Part shown: one piece after another, positions 1 to 9,462 of the stretch
Position numbering within the stretch: the first letter of the stretch is position 1
Layout of the letters: each line of letters opens with the position of its first letter
Source of the DNA: Eggerthella timonensis
GTDB taxonomy: Bacteria; Actinomycetota; Coriobacteriia; Coriobacteriales; Eggerthellaceae
Assembly (NCBI RefSeq): GCF_900184265.1
Contig: NZ_FXXA01000002.1
Location: 2,280,539 to 2,344,538 of the forward strand
DNA length: 64,000 nucleotides
Reading direction: 5' to 3'
Program-made: the position numbers and the translations under genes
The notes under the pieces: generated by a model
What the model was told of the DNA's origin: nothing
Database searches by the model: none
The model's input: only the letters and a program-made list of their open reading frames with translations

Positions 1-960
1 CACGAGCGCCTCGTGGCGCGCCATGCGCTGCACGCCCAGCGCCATGGTGATGGTGGCCGTGGCCGGCAGGCTCTCGGGGATCACCGAGATGGCCAGCGAC
101 ACGGCCAGCAGCAGCAAGGGGGCGAACGGCCGGCCGTAGGCGAGGCCGATGGCCAGCACGGCGAGCGCGGCCGCCACGCCCACGATGGTGAGGATCTTGC
201 CGAACGAGGCCAGCTTGCGCTTGATGGGAGTGTCCAGCTCGTCGTCGCCCTCGAGCATGCCGGCGATGTGCCCGACCTCGGTGCCCATGCCCGTGGCCAC
301 CACGATGCCCGCCCCGCGGCCCGCCGTGACGATGGCCGTGGCGAACGCCATGTTCGTCCGGTCGCCCAGCGGCGCGCCGGGCAGCACGACGGCGGAGGCG
401 TCCTTCTCGACGGGTACGGACTCGCCCGTGAGCGCGGCCTCCTGCATGCGCAGCCCGGCCGCCTCGACGAGGCGCAGGTCGGCGGGCGCCATGCTGCCGT
501 CGCCGAGCTGCACGAGGTCGCCCGGCACGAGGTCGCGCGCGGGCACCACCATCTCCACGCCGTCGCGCACCACGCGCGCCTCGGGCGCGCTCATCGATTT
601 CAGCGCTTCGAGCGAGGACTGCGCTTTGCGCTCCTGCACGATGCCGATCACCGCGTTCACCACCACGATGGCGAAGATGATGCCGGCTTCGGCCCACTCC
701 TGCAACATCGCCGACAGCACGGCCGCGACGAGGAGGATGAGGATCATGGGGTCGGTCAGCTGCTCGCGGGTCATCTGCGCCAGGGTGCGCGGAGGCTTCG
801 CGTTCAGCTCGTTCGGGCCGTGCGCGGCGAGGCGGCGCGCGGCCTCGAGGTCGCTCAGCCCCTCGAGCGAGGAGTCGAGCTCGACGAGGACTTCGGGAAG
901 GGGCTCCGCGTGCCAGGGTCGGGGCGCGGGCTGGTTGCTGGGTGTTTGAGGGTTCGACAT
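1..960 (-). CDS. Cation-transporting P-type ATPase, N-terminal part (runs off left edge)
   Basis: The minus-strand frame opens at the ATG at 960 and stays open to base 1, giving the first 320 residues of a P-type ATPase that pumps cations (probably Ca2+ or Mg2+-type) across the membrane. Visible in order: a cation-ATPase N-terminal domain, membrane segments (around 65-105), the actuator loop with the phosphatase motif TGES, two more membrane helices, and PESLPATATITMALGVQRMA, the transmembrane-4 ion-binding signature (usually PEGLP). The phosphorylation motif DKTGT and the nucleotide domain lie beyond the window. A Shine-Dalgarno AAAGGA sits six bases before the start. It is transcribed away from mtnA. 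The exact ion is not determinable from this part. Confidence 0.93.
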   Translation of the reverse strand, partial: MSNPQTPSNQPAPRPWHAEPLPEVLVELDSSLEGLSDLEAARRLAAHGPNELNAKPPRTLAQMTREQLTDPMILILLVAAVLSAMLQEWAEAGIIFAIVVVNAVIGIVQERKAQSSLEALKSMSAPEARVVRDGVEMVVPARDLVPGDLVQLGDGSMAPADLRLVEAAGLRMQEAALTGESVPVEKDASAVVLPGAPLGDRTNMAFATAIVTAGRGAGIVVATGMGTEVGHIAGMLEGDDELDTPIKRKLASFGKILTIVGVAAALAVLAIGLAYGRPFAPLLLLAVSLAISVIPESLPATATITMALGVQRMARHEALV

Positions 961-1110
961 GGAAGGTCCTTTGCGCGATCGCTGCAGCGTTGTCTGCGTT
1001 CACCATACCCGCTTGCGGCCCGCTTCAGGCGAACCGTCACGAGCCGGTAACCGATCGGGCGCTCGGATGCCGCGCGCGGCCCGTTCGCCGAGGCGGGGCT
1101 GCGAGCGCGC

Positions 1111-1220
1111 GACGTCGCGCTCCCCGCAGGCGAGCCACAAGCGCACCCCCCCCCGGCGTCGCGCTCCCCGCAGGCGAGCCAAACGCAGCCTCCCGACGTC
1201 GCACTCCCCGCGGACGAGCC
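1111..1220. repeat. Three copies of a 26-bp direct repeat
   Basis: Copies at 1111-1136, 1155-1180 and 1195-1220 follow GACGTCGCGCTCCCCGCAGG then CGAGCC, with one to three differences. Starts are 44 and 40 bases apart. A second direct repeat, GGGCGGGGAAYCGGCCCT, follows at about 1235-1275. Function is unknown. Confidence 0.7.
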
Positions 1221-1330
1221 GCCGGTCCTCGTCCGGGCGGGGAATCGGCCCTAGCTCGGGCGGGGAACCGGCCCTTGTCCGGCCGACTTCGCCCTCTCGC
1301 CGCCGGCGAGCACGTTTTTCCGGTCCTTTG

Positions 1331-1470
1331 TGTTGCAGAATCGGGTTTTTGGCAGGTTTCGCGTGCTTCTCCGAAGAGTTTTCGATCAAAACCCCAGGTC
1401 GCGATTTTCCGCAACCTCGAAGATGCCGTCCCGGACGGTTCAAGATTGCCAAAAAGCCGATTCTGCAACA
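1331..1470. repeat. 140-bp element bounded by 24-bp inverted repeats
   Basis: The left arm at 1331-1354 starts TGTTGCAGAATCGG and the right arm at 1447-1470 ends CCGATTCTGCAACA. They pair at 23 of 24 positions around a 92-nt centre. No coding frame fits. Size and layout resemble the elements at 34332, 34707, 52202 and 53997. An RNA copy could form a very long hairpin. Confidence 0.8.
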
Positions 1471-1489
1471 CATGAGGTCTCGCCGGTCG

Positions 1490-1600
1490 CGCATCCGGCG
1501 AGATACGGCCGCGCACCCGGCGAGATATGGCCGCGCATCCGACGAGATACGGCGGCGCCCCCGGCGAGATGCGACGATTACGCACCCGGCGAGATGCGGA
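1490..1600. repeat. 22-bp tandem array, five degenerate copies
   Basis: Units begin at 1490, 1512, 1534, 1556 and 1581, with consensus CGCAYCCGGCGAGATACGGC plus two linker bases. The first three intervals after unit one are exactly 22 bases and the last is 25. The array lies just upstream of the mtnA promoter, so it could be a cooperative protein-binding array. The constant GGCGAGAT core is the best-kept part. Confidence 0.75.
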
Positions 1601-1661
1601 CGCGAGCGCCCGGCTGCGAGCCGTGCCGCGCGGCGCGCTCCCGCAGCCGGGCGCTTTCCGG

Positions 1662-1667
1662 TAGAAT
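1662..1667 (+). promoter_or_regulatory. Candidate -10 box for mtnA
   Basis: TAGAAT lies 31 bases before the GTG start of mtnA. No good -35 hexamer is seen at the usual distance. Confidence 0.45.
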
Positions 1668-1698
1668 GAGCGGCATCGAGAAGAAAGGAAGGACCCCT

Positions 1699-2766
<1,068 letters not shown>

Positions 2767-2828
2767 TATACTGATCCACACCGATCCCGCGGGCCGCCCG
2801 CGAGCGGGCGACGGACAAGGAGGGCCTT

Positions 2829-3872
2829 ATGCGCATCATCCATCGCGAGGACCAAGAGCAGCGCGAGCACGTCGAGCTGGCGCGCGACGCGGCGTTCGCC
2901 GACGAGAGCGACGGCCGCGACCGCTCCACCGAGCCCGACATCCTGCGCACCGACTTCCAGCGCGACCGCGACAAGATCCTCCACACGAAGTCGTTCCGAC
3001 GCCTGTCGCACAAGACGCAGGTCTTCCTCGCCGCCGAGGGCGACCACTTCCGCACGCGGCTCACGCACACGCTGGAGGTGGCGCAGATCGCGCGCACCAT
3101 CGCGCGGGCGCTCGGGTTGAACGAAGACCTCGCCGAGGCCATCTCGCTCGGCCACGACCTGGGGCACACCCCGTTCGGCCATACCGGGGAGGAGGCGCTC
3201 GCGCGCTGCATCGCCCGGCACAAGGGCGTCGACCCGGCCTCGCCCGAGGCCGAGGGGTACTACCGCCACAACGAGCAGAGCCTGCGCGTCGTCGAGCGCA
3301 TCGAGAACGGCGGCAAGGGGCTCAACCTCACGCCCGAGGTGCGCGACGGCATCGTCAACCACACGGGAGACCTGCGCGCCGAGACGCTCGAGGGGCGTAT
3401 CGTGGGCACGGCCGACCGCATCGCGTACGTGAACCACGACATCGACGACGCCATCCGCGCGGGAATCCTGCGCGAGGAGGACCTGCCGGCCTCGACGCAC
3501 GCCATGCTGGGCCCCGACCACTCGTCGCGCATCGAGACGCTCGTGCTCGACATGGTGGAGACATCGGCGGCCGTCGACGACATCCGCATGAGCGACGCGG
3601 TGTGGAACGCCATGATGGAGCTGCGGTCGTTTTTGTTCGAGCGCGTGTACAACGCGCCCGCCGTCACCGACGAGGTGGCGAAGGCGACGCACCTCGTGGA
3701 CGATTTGTTCGAGCACTACGTGGCGCATGTCGACGAGGTGCCGCAGGAGTACCGCGCCATCTCCGAGGGCGACGACCTGCGCGCCGTCACCGACTTCATC
3801 GCCGGCATGACCGATCGCTACGCCAAGAACCTCTACCAGCGCATCTTCATACCTAACGCGCTGCATTATTAG
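2829..3872 (+). CDS. dgt: dGTPase-like deoxynucleotide triphosphohydrolase
   Basis: HD-domain phosphohydrolase of the Dgt family, which removes the triphosphate from deoxynucleotides in the cytosol and so adjusts dNTP pools. The metal-binding set is visible: H in RTRLTHTLEVAQIART, the HD pair in SLGHDLGHTPFGHTGEEAL, and a downstream D in VGTADRIAYVNHDIDDA. The N-terminal KSFRRLSHKTQVF motif is characteristic of the family. At 347 residues it belongs to the shorter class found in Gram-positives rather than the 505-residue enterobacterial enzyme. AAGGAGGG precedes the ATG. It follows mtnA by 62 bases and may be co-transcribed. Substrate preference among dNTPs cannot be told. Confidence 0.9.
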   Translation: MRIIHREDQEQREHVELARDAAFADESDGRDRSTEPDILRTDFQRDRDKILHTKSFRRLSHKTQVFLAAEGDHFRTRLTHTLEVAQIARTIARALGLNEDLAEAISLGHDLGHTPFGHTGEEALARCIARHKGVDPASPEAEGYYRHNEQSLRVVERIENGGKGLNLTPEVRDGIVNHTGDLRAETLEGRIVGTADRIAYVNHDIDDAIRAGILREEDLPASTHAMLGPDHSSRIETLVLDMVETSAAVDDIRMSDAVWNAMMELRSFLFERVYNAPAVTDEVAKATHLVDDLFEHYVAHVDEVPQEYRAISEGDDLRAVTDFIAGMTDRYAKNLYQRIFIPNALHY

Positions 3873-3937
3873 GGACGGCGCCTTGCGCCCGCGCGGGCGG
3901 GCCCTCGCGGTTCTGCCCGCGCCGGCTTTTCCATCCT

Positions 3938-3964
3938 TGCGCATGTGCACAATGATTGTATAAT
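3938..3964 (+). promoter_or_regulatory. Promoter of azlCD, near-leaderless start
   Basis: TTGCGC (3938-3943), a 15-base spacer, and a consensus TATAAT (3959-3964). Transcription would begin about three bases before the ATG at 3974, and no Shine-Dalgarno is present, so the mRNA is probably leaderless or nearly so. Confidence 0.6.
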
Positions 3965-3973
3965 CGTCTGACT

Positions 3974-4660
3974 ATGCTTTCGGGGGATCACATCAGGCAA
4001 TCGTTTTCGGCGGCGCTGCCCATCATGCTGGGCTACGTCGCCATCGGCATACCCTGCGGCATCCTGAGCGCCTCCATCGGCATGAACGAGCTGCAGGTGT
4101 TCCTCCTGTCCGCCGTGTTCTATTCGGGCGCGGGGCAGTTCATGATCCCGAACATGTGGCTGGCCGGCTCGCCGCTCGCGTCCATCATCGCCAGCGTGTC
4201 GCTCGTGAACACCCGCCAGATGCTGTATTCCGCCTCGTTCGCGCCGCGCTGCGAGCACGTGAAGAAGCGCTTGGCGTTCTTGTTCGCGGCCACCGTCACC
4301 GATGAGAGCTACGGCGTGAACACGGCGAAGTTCGAGGAGGGCGGCTGGTCGGTGGGCCGCGCGACGCTCGTGAACCTGCTGTCGCAGAGCTCCTGGGCGC
4401 TGTCGAACGTGGTGGGCGTGCTCGTGGGCAACGCCATCGGCATACCGCTGGCCATCGCGTCGTTCGCTATGACCTCCATCTTCATCTGCCTGCTGGTCAC
4501 GCAGAAGGTGACGCCCGCGAATGTGATAGCCGCGGCGTTCGCCGTGCTGGGAGTGTACACGTGCAAGACCATCGGGCTCGCGGGCCCGGCCATCCTCGTG
4601 GGAGCGCTCGCGGGCGTGATGGCGGCGCTGCTGTTCACCTGGGCGAAGGAGCGCGGCTGA
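3974..4660 (+). CDS. azlC: AzlC family branched-chain amino acid exporter subunit
   Basis: Integral membrane protein of the AzlC family (228 residues), the large subunit of a two-component exporter of branched-chain amino acids and analogues. Family features are visible: the N-terminal helix with LPIMLGYVAIGIPCGIL, FYSGAGQFM, and SLVNTRQMLYSASFAP, followed by further hydrophobic segments. The ATG at 3974 is preferred over an in-frame TTG at 3956, which lies inside the -10 box. The next gene, azlD, starts within the stop codon (TGATG), the usual tight coupling of this pair. The substrate is assigned from the family only. Confidence 0.93.
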   Translation: MLSGDHIRQSFSAALPIMLGYVAIGIPCGILSASIGMNELQVFLLSAVFYSGAGQFMIPNMWLAGSPLASIIASVSLVNTRQMLYSASFAPRCEHVKKRLAFLFAATVTDESYGVNTAKFEEGGWSVGRATLVNLLSQSSWALSNVVGVLVGNAIGIPLAIASFAMTSIFICLLVTQKVTPANVIAAAFAVLGVYTCKTIGLAGPAILVGALAGVMAALLFTWAKERG

Positions 4661-4992
4661 TGGCGACGATGGGCTGGGGCGATTACTTCGTCGTGCTGGG
4701 CTGCTGCGCGCTCACCATGCTGGTATGCCGCGTGGTTCCGCTGTTCGTCCTCAAGGGCAAGGAGCTGCCGCAGGGGGTCGAGCAGGCGCTCGGCTTCATC
4801 CCGCCGGCCGCGTTCGCCGCGCTCGTGGCGAACGACCTTCTGACGCCCGGGATGTTCGACGCGGGGCTGTGGCCGGCCGCCGCGCCGCTGGTCGCCGCGC
4901 TCGTGGTGGCGCTCGTCGCGTGGAAGACGAAGTCGCTTCTGTGGTGCGCCGTGTCGGGCGTGGCCGCCTACGCGCTGCTCACGCTGGTGTAG
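4660..4992 (+). CDS. azlD: AzlD family branched-chain amino acid exporter small subunit
   Basis: A 110-residue hydrophobic protein with about four membrane segments and the AzlD signature RVVPLFVLKGKELP followed by LGFIPPAAFAALVANDLL. It is the small partner of AzlC and its ATG overlaps the azlC stop by one base, so the two are translationally coupled. The downstream stretch to 5173 holds no gene; a TTGTGCGA direct repeat (5121 and 5150) is the only pattern seen there. Confidence 0.92.
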   Translation: MATMGWGDYFVVLGCCALTMLVCRVVPLFVLKGKELPQGVEQALGFIPPAAFAALVANDLLTPGMFDAGLWPAAAPLVAALVVALVAWKTKSLLWCAVSGVAAYALLTLV

Positions 4993-5173
4993 GGCGCAGC
5001 GTCGGCGACGGATCGGCGCGCCCCTTTCGCATGGGGCACGGAGGGCCTTCGTGAAGGGAGAGCGGGCCGAGAGGCGGTTTCCCTGTGGGCATGGCCTGTG
5101 CCCTCGCACGCGAGGAGGCGTTGTGCGAGAATGAACAGTTGACGGTACCTTGTGCGAAAGGCGTGCACCTATC

Positions 5174-6106
5174 ATGACGCAGACCCCCTCGGCGCTCTTC
5201 GATTCGGCGAACTTCGTGGTGCTCTACATCCGCTGCGATGCGTTCGAGCGCTGCCTGCGGGCGCACGGGCTCAGTGCAACGCAGCTTGCCGTGCTGCTCA
5301 AGCTCGAGGAGATCGACGGTGCCGAAACCGCCATCCAGGACCTCGCGGAGCTCGTGCGCGTCCAGCCGAACGTGGTCACCCAGGCCGCCAACGAGCTCGA
5401 GCGGCTCGGATTCGCCGAGCGCTGCACGCGAAGCGGGGACGGCCGTTCGAAGTACCTGCTGGTCACCAAGCGGGGACGGGAGTTCCTTTCTCAGTTCGAC
5501 GGCGAGCTTTACGTGGCGCTGGAGGATCTGTTCTCACCCGAGGGCGGCATGCAGATTCGCGACGTTTTCGAGCGAGGCCTGCGCATCGGCGCGCGAGTGG
5601 GAGAGCTGTGGTCCGAGTCGTTCGTCGAGCGGTATCCTTCGGCCACCAACCTCGTGGCGGTCACTTCGTTTTTGCGCCGCGTCGAGCGCGAGCTGCGCAA
5701 AGGGGAGGGGACCACGCTGAGCGAGGCGCGCGTGCTGCAACGGCTCGACGAAGTGAGCCTGCCCATGCGTGTGGTCGACCTGTCCACCTACCTGCGCCTT
5801 CCTGCGGCTACCGTAACGCGCGCGGCATCGAAGCTTGAACAGTCGGGTCTTGTCGAACGGCTGGTCAGCCGCCATGATCGCAAGGCCGTCTACTTCGATC
5901 TCACCGACAAGGGCCGTTTGTCTGCCGCGTCCATCGAGCGCACGCTCAACCGCCTCAGCAACGAGATGTACTGGGGACGGCTTCCGGCCGACGACCTGTC
6001 GGTCACCGATCGAATCAAGGAGCACACGCTTGCCGTCATCCGCTCCGCCGAGCAGCGCGAGCGCGACGAGCGCCTCGCGGCCTTGGAATCGGCGGCTCGC
6101 CGCTAG
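5174..6106 (+). CDS. Tandem MarR-type transcriptional regulator A
   Basis: A 310-residue cytosolic regulator made of two MarR-like winged-helix units in one chain, at roughly 15-130 and 165-290. Each unit has a helix-turn-helix and a wing; the second contains LPAATVTRAASKLEQSGLVERL then SRHDRKAVYFDLTDKG, typical of MarR. A single chain with both halves could bind one palindrome without dimerising. It lies directly upstream of a strong promoter and a perfect 17-bp palindrome (6186-6202), its likely operator. A paralogue occupies the same place in the next cassette (9463). The ATG at 5174 gives the start that aligns with the paralogue. The ligand is unknown; a substrate of the reductases is the obvious guess. 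Confidence 0.85.
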   Translation: MTQTPSALFDSANFVVLYIRCDAFERCLRAHGLSATQLAVLLKLEEIDGAETAIQDLAELVRVQPNVVTQAANELERLGFAERCTRSGDGRSKYLLVTKRGREFLSQFDGELYVALEDLFSPEGGMQIRDVFERGLRIGARVGELWSESFVERYPSATNLVAVTSFLRRVERELRKGEGTTLSEARVLQRLDEVSLPMRVVDLSTYLRLPAATVTRAASKLEQSGLVERLVSRHDRKAVYFDLTDKGRLSAASIERTLNRLSNEMYWGRLPADDLSVTDRIKEHTLAVIRSAEQRERDERLAALESAARR

Positions 6107-6145
6107 CGTGCCGCGCCGCGTTCGAGCGGTTTTCTCCGAAATAGC

Positions 6146-6173
6146 TTGACAACCCTCTATCTGACTGTATCAT
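6146..6173 (+). promoter_or_regulatory. Strong sigma-70 promoter of cassette A
   Basis: TTGACA (6146-6151), 16-base spacer, TATCAT (6168-6173). It drives the reductase/FMN genes downstream of regulator A. The region is markedly AT-rich compared with its surroundings. Confidence 0.8.
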
Positions 6174-6185
6174 GCAAATATAAAG

Positions 6186-6202
6186 TTACCTAAGTTAGGT
6201 AA
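6186..6202. promoter_or_regulatory. Perfect 17-bp palindrome, likely operator of regulator A
   Basis: TTACCTAAGTTAGGTAA has two perfect 8-bp arms around a central G. It starts 13 bases after the -10 box, where a bound repressor would block transcription. The site differs from the one in cassette B (10479-10511), which suggests that the two regulators have separate targets. Confidence 0.7.
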
Positions 6203-6267
6203 TGAAAAAGATATGGGAAGATTGGAAATGCGGTCGAGTGCCGCGAGTCGGAAGGGAAGGGAAGCCG

Positions 6268-6998
6268 ATGGGAACCGAATTGAATCGAAGGGAGTTCCTG
6301 CTGGGGATGGGTGCGAGCGGTTTGGCCGTCGCAGGCGCGGGGATGCTGGCGGGGTGCGCTTCGGGGGAGGACGCCCAGAGGGCGGCTGCCAAGGAGGAGC
6401 CTGCGGAAGCCGTGGGCCGGACGGACGCTCCTTCGTCGTGTTCGACTCCAACTGGGACGAGTACCTCCAGACGTTCGGGCAGAAGGCGTGCCGGGAGCCC
6501 ATCCAAGAGGGCGTCGCCCGCCAGCCGCTCGTCCCCGAGTACTATCAGGACTACCATGCGGGCGTCCAGGACGCGATCGATGCGGGCATCATCAAGGAAT
6601 GCGGTACGCTTGCAGAGCTGGCCGAAGAGCTCGGACTCGATGCCGACGTGCTCGTGCGCACGGTTGAGGATTGGAACGCCATGGTGGCGACCGGGCACGA
6701 CGACGAGGTCTTCCCCTATGAGGACGGCTGGCTGCATCCTGTCGACACGCCGCCCTACTACGGGGCGAAGATCAGCGGGAACCTGTTCATGACGCAGACG
6801 GGGCTGCTCGTGAACACGAGGTTGCAAGTGCTTGACACCGAAGGGCGCGCGATCCCCGGCCTGTACGCCGGTTGGCATACCGCCGGCGGCGCGGCGGCGC
6901 CCGTTGCCGTGACCAGCATGGCATTCGACACAGGCGGCGTGAGCAAGTCCTACCTTGGCGGCTATCTGGCTGCGGAGAGCATCGCCGAGCTCGAGTAG
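6268..6998 (+). pseudogene. Decayed Tat-exported flavin reductase (internal deletion and frameshift)
   Basis: A good Shine-Dalgarno (AAGGGAAGGGAAG) and ATG begin a Tat lipoprotein signal, NRREFLLGMGASGLAVAGAG then lipobox LAGC. After about 55 codons the frame turns into a non-homologous reading. The genuine C-terminal third of the family resumes in another frame at about 6435 (FVVFDSNWDEYLQTFGQKAC) and runs to the stop at 6998. About 380 residues, including the FAD dinucleotide motif, are missing relative to the intact paralogues at 7579 and 10573. The middle of the remnant resembles the cassette B enzyme, while its ends resemble the cassette A enzyme, so it looks like a recombination product. 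It cannot make a working reductase. Confidence 0.85.
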
Positions 6999-7098
6999 AT
7001 CACCTCTCGCGGCCCCGGGGGCTTCCAACCCCTCCCTCCCTGGAGTTCCCGGTGGCCGCTTCACCTGCATTCAACCATCCAACAGAAAGGAAGGCATC

Positions 7099-7497
7099 AT
7101 GGTCGACATCAAACGGAAGGTTCGCCGCACTGCCCGCGCGGCCGGCGCGGCGGCGGTGTGCGCCTCGTTCGCGCTGGGCGCCGCCGGCTGCGGCGGGGCC
7201 CAGGCGGCGGGCAAGTACGTGCCCGGAACCTACACGGGCGAGGGCAACGGCATGAGCGGCCCCATAAAGGTAGAGCTCACGGTGGACGCGGAGTCCATCG
7301 CCAGCGTCGACTCCATAACTGATTCCGGCGAGACCAAGGGCGTCGGCGGCAAGGAGGCCATCGAGGACGGCACCTTCGCCGCCCAGATCATCGAGGCCCA
7401 GTCCTCCGAGATAGACGGCGTGTCCGGCGCCACGGTGACCACGGGCGGCGTCAAGCAGGCGGTGGACAACGCGCTCGCCCAGGCGGCGAACGAGTAA
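7099..7497 (+). CDS. FMN-binding domain lipoprotein (flavinylated electron carrier) A
   Basis: A 132-residue exported protein: basic N-terminus, hydrophobic signal segment and an AAGC lipobox at about residue 31, followed by one FMN-binding domain. It carries DGVSGATVTT (106-115), the site where ApbE-type transferases attach FMN to a threonine. It would shuttle electrons outside the membrane to the reductase encoded 81 bases downstream. AGAAAGGAAGG precedes the ATG. It is a near copy of the gene at 12338, with identical stretches of 69-70 bases. ApbE itself is encoded at 12808. Covalent flavinylation is inferred from the motif, not shown. Confidence 0.88.
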   Translation: MVDIKRKVRRTARAAGAAAVCASFALGAAGCGGAQAAGKYVPGTYTGEGNGMSGPIKVELTVDAESIASVDSITDSGETKGVGGKEAIEDGTFAAQIIEAQSSEIDGVSGATVTTGGVKQAVDNALAQAANE

Positions 7498-7509
7498 GGA
7501 TGTAAAGGA

Positions 7510-7541
7510 CGGGCCGAAAGGGCAAGCCCCCTTTTGGCCCG
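7510..7541 (+). terminator. Intergenic hairpin between FMN protein A and reductase A
   Basis: Arms 7510-7522 (CGGGCCGAAAGGG) and 7529-7541 pair with one G-T wobble. There is no following T-run, so it may be a processing or attenuation hairpin rather than a full terminator. Confidence 0.5.
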
Positions 7542-7578
7542 ACGAAGGGCCGGAAGGCTCGAAGGGGAGTGGTTCGAG

Positions 7579-9309
7579 ATGGAAAAGACGATGGACAGGC
7601 GCGATTTCCTGCTGGGCATGGGGGCGGGAGGCCTCGCCATGGCGGGGGCCGGCCTGCTGGGCGGCTGCGCCGCTCCTGCTCCCGAGGGAGCGGCTCAGGC
7701 GAAGGCGGCGCCCGACGAAGGAGGGGCTTCCGATGGGGCGCCGAAGGGCATAGCCTCCACGGCGCCCATCGAGCCGGTCGGCGTTCCGCAGGCGTGGGAC
7801 AAGGAAGCCGACGTCGTGGTGGTGGGCATGGGCGGAGGAGGCTTGAACGCCGCTTCGCGCGCACGGCAGCTGGGCCTCTCGGTCATCATCATCGACAAGC
7901 TGGCGCGCCCCGGCGGCAACAGCCAGAGCGCCACCATGTTCACCATCGGGGGCGGCACGCCCGAGCAAGACGCCGTCGGCTTCGCCACGCCGTCGTTCCC
8001 CTACGAGGTCGACAAATGGGTCGACCATATGATGACGGGCCTGGGCCAGGGCGGCAACCCCGAGATGCTGCGCCTCATCGGCGAGAACATGCCGAAGTGC
8101 TTCAGCTGGATGACCGAGACCTACGGGCTCGAGTGGACGATGGGTCCGAACGCGTCCTATTTCTTCGTGCAGCAGGACGGCATGACCAAGATCATCGACG
8201 CTGCCTCGTCCTATGCCCAGGGCGAGGGCGCGGAGTTCATCCAGAGCTGCGAGGCGCAAGCCCTCGTGATGGATGGGGATCGCGTCGTGGGCGTGAAGGC
8301 GAAGCAGGGCGACGGTTCGGAGATCTTCCTGCACGGCTCGAAGGCGGTGCTGCTTACCGGCGGCGGCTTCGCGGCCAACAAAGACCTGCTCGCCGAGCAC
8401 TGTCCGAGCGCGCTCGAGCGCGCCAAGGCGTGCTACCTGGCCAACACCGATACCGGAGAGTGCTTCCGCATGGGGCTCGGCGCGGGCGCGGACATCGTGA
8501 ACCGCAACTGCTACACCATGTTCGACGGCGGGATGGACTGGGAGGGCCATGGCGGCGAATGGTGCCACTACCTGTTCGACGGTGCCACGCAGCTCGTGCG
8601 TCAGCCATGGCTGGCCATCAAGAAGGATGGATCGCGCATCCGCTACATCGACATCATGGAGAGCATGGGCGCGCTGACCGATCTGGCCGCCGTGCAAAGC
8701 GCGTCTCCCGGAGGCGAGAGCTACGTGGTGTTCGACGGCCGTTGGGACGACTATCTCAAGGGCGTCGAGAACTACATGTCGGGCTTTTGCCAGTACGAAT
8801 GCCGCATGCCCGTGCAGGACGGCATGTACAAGCAGGCCGATATCCCCGAGTACTACCAGGACTACCATCAGGGCGTGCAGGATGCCATCGACGTGGGCGT
8901 CATCTGCGAGTGCGACACCCTCGAGGAGCTTGCCCGCGAATTGGGGCTTGACGAGGAGGTGCTGGGCGCGTCGGTGGAGAAGTGGAACGACATGGTGGCC
9001 TCGGGCAAGGACGACTTCGTCTACCCCTACAAGGAGCAGTGGCTCCATCCCATCTCCGAACCGCCTTTCTACGGCGCCAAGCTGGGAGGCTTCCTGTTCA
9101 TGACGCAGACGGGCCTGCTCGTCAACACGAAGATGCAGGTTGTGTCCTCGACGGGCGCGGTCATCCCCGGGCTGTACGCGGGCTGGCATACCGCCGGCGG
9201 CGCGGGAGCGCCCGACACGGTGACCAGCATGACCTTCGACACGGGCGGCGTGAGCAAGTCCTATCTGGGCGGTTACCTGGCCGCCGGCTTCATCGCAGAG
9301 GAGGAGTGA
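7579..9309 (+). CDS. Tat-exported FAD-dependent reductase A (fumarate-reductase-like flavoprotein)
   Basis: A 576-residue lipoprotein flavoenzyme of the FAD_binding_2 family. It has a twin-arginine signal (MDRRDFLLGMGAGG) with a lipobox ending at Cys30. The FAD dinucleotide motif VVVVGMGGGGLNAASRARQ is followed by RPGGNSQSATMF and, near the C-terminus, GLLVNTKMQVVSSTGAVIPG and LYAGWHTAGGA. The histidine motif of true fumarate reductases (HHTMGG) is replaced here by FMTQTG, so the natural acceptor is probably not fumarate. Related Eggerthella enzymes reduce diet- or host-derived molecules at the cell surface. Electrons would come from the flavinylated partner at 7099. Substrate unknown. Confidence 0.87.
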   Translation: MEKTMDRRDFLLGMGAGGLAMAGAGLLGGCAAPAPEGAAQAKAAPDEGGASDGAPKGIASTAPIEPVGVPQAWDKEADVVVVGMGGGGLNAASRARQLGLSVIIIDKLARPGGNSQSATMFTIGGGTPEQDAVGFATPSFPYEVDKWVDHMMTGLGQGGNPEMLRLIGENMPKCFSWMTETYGLEWTMGPNASYFFVQQDGMTKIIDAASSYAQGEGAEFIQSCEAQALVMDGDRVVGVKAKQGDGSEIFLHGSKAVLLTGGGFAANKDLLAEHCPSALERAKACYLANTDTGECFRMGLGAGADIVNRNCYTMFDGGMDWEGHGGEWCHYLFDGATQLVRQPWLAIKKDGSRIRYIDIMESMGALTDLAAVQSASPGGESYVVFDGRWDDYLKGVENYMSGFCQYECRMPVQDGMYKQADIPEYYQDYHQGVQDAIDVGVICECDTLEELARELGLDEEVLGASVEKWNDMVASGKDDFVYPYKEQWLHPISEPPFYGAKLGGFLFMTQTGLLVNTKMQVVSSTGAVIPGLYAGWHTAGGAGAPDTVTSMTFDTGGVSKSYLGGYLAAGFIAEEE

Positions 9310-9462
9310 GGGAAGGCTTCGAGCCGCGAATCCGACTGACGTGGTTTTATTTTATCGACGCAATGATATCATGACGGTTTGAAATGGAATCGGGTATGAT
9401 CGGAGGGGATGCGCGCTCGTGCGCGTCTCCTCCGAACGTCTGCCATGCGAAGAGAGATTGCG

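Larger units (their letters stand above)
961..1698. other. 738-bp divergent intergenic region with three repeat arrays
   Basis: No convincing gene lies here; the frames that stay open are arginine- and alanine-rich consequences of high GC. The region holds a 26-bp direct repeat in three copies (1111-1220), a long inverted repeat (1331-1470), a 22-bp tandem array (1490-1600), and the -10 box of mtnA (1662-1667). Confidence 0.7.

Noticed and set aside
13-1050. Long plus-strand frames over the P-type ATPase
   Set aside because: The minus strand encodes clear P-type ATPase motifs (TGES, PESLP), so the plus-strand frames are shadows.
1490-1600. Possible CRISPR array
   Set aside because: Period 22 with no unique spacers and no cas genes; it is a plain tandem repeat.
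3956-3973. TTG start for azlC
   Set aside because: It lies inside the TATAAT box, so it cannot be in the mRNA from that promoter; the ATG at 3974 is the usable start.
7579-9309. Annotation as fumarate or urocanate reductase
   Set aside because: The FAD fold fits, but the HHTMGG-type substrate motif is replaced by FMTQTG, so a specific substrate is not supported.
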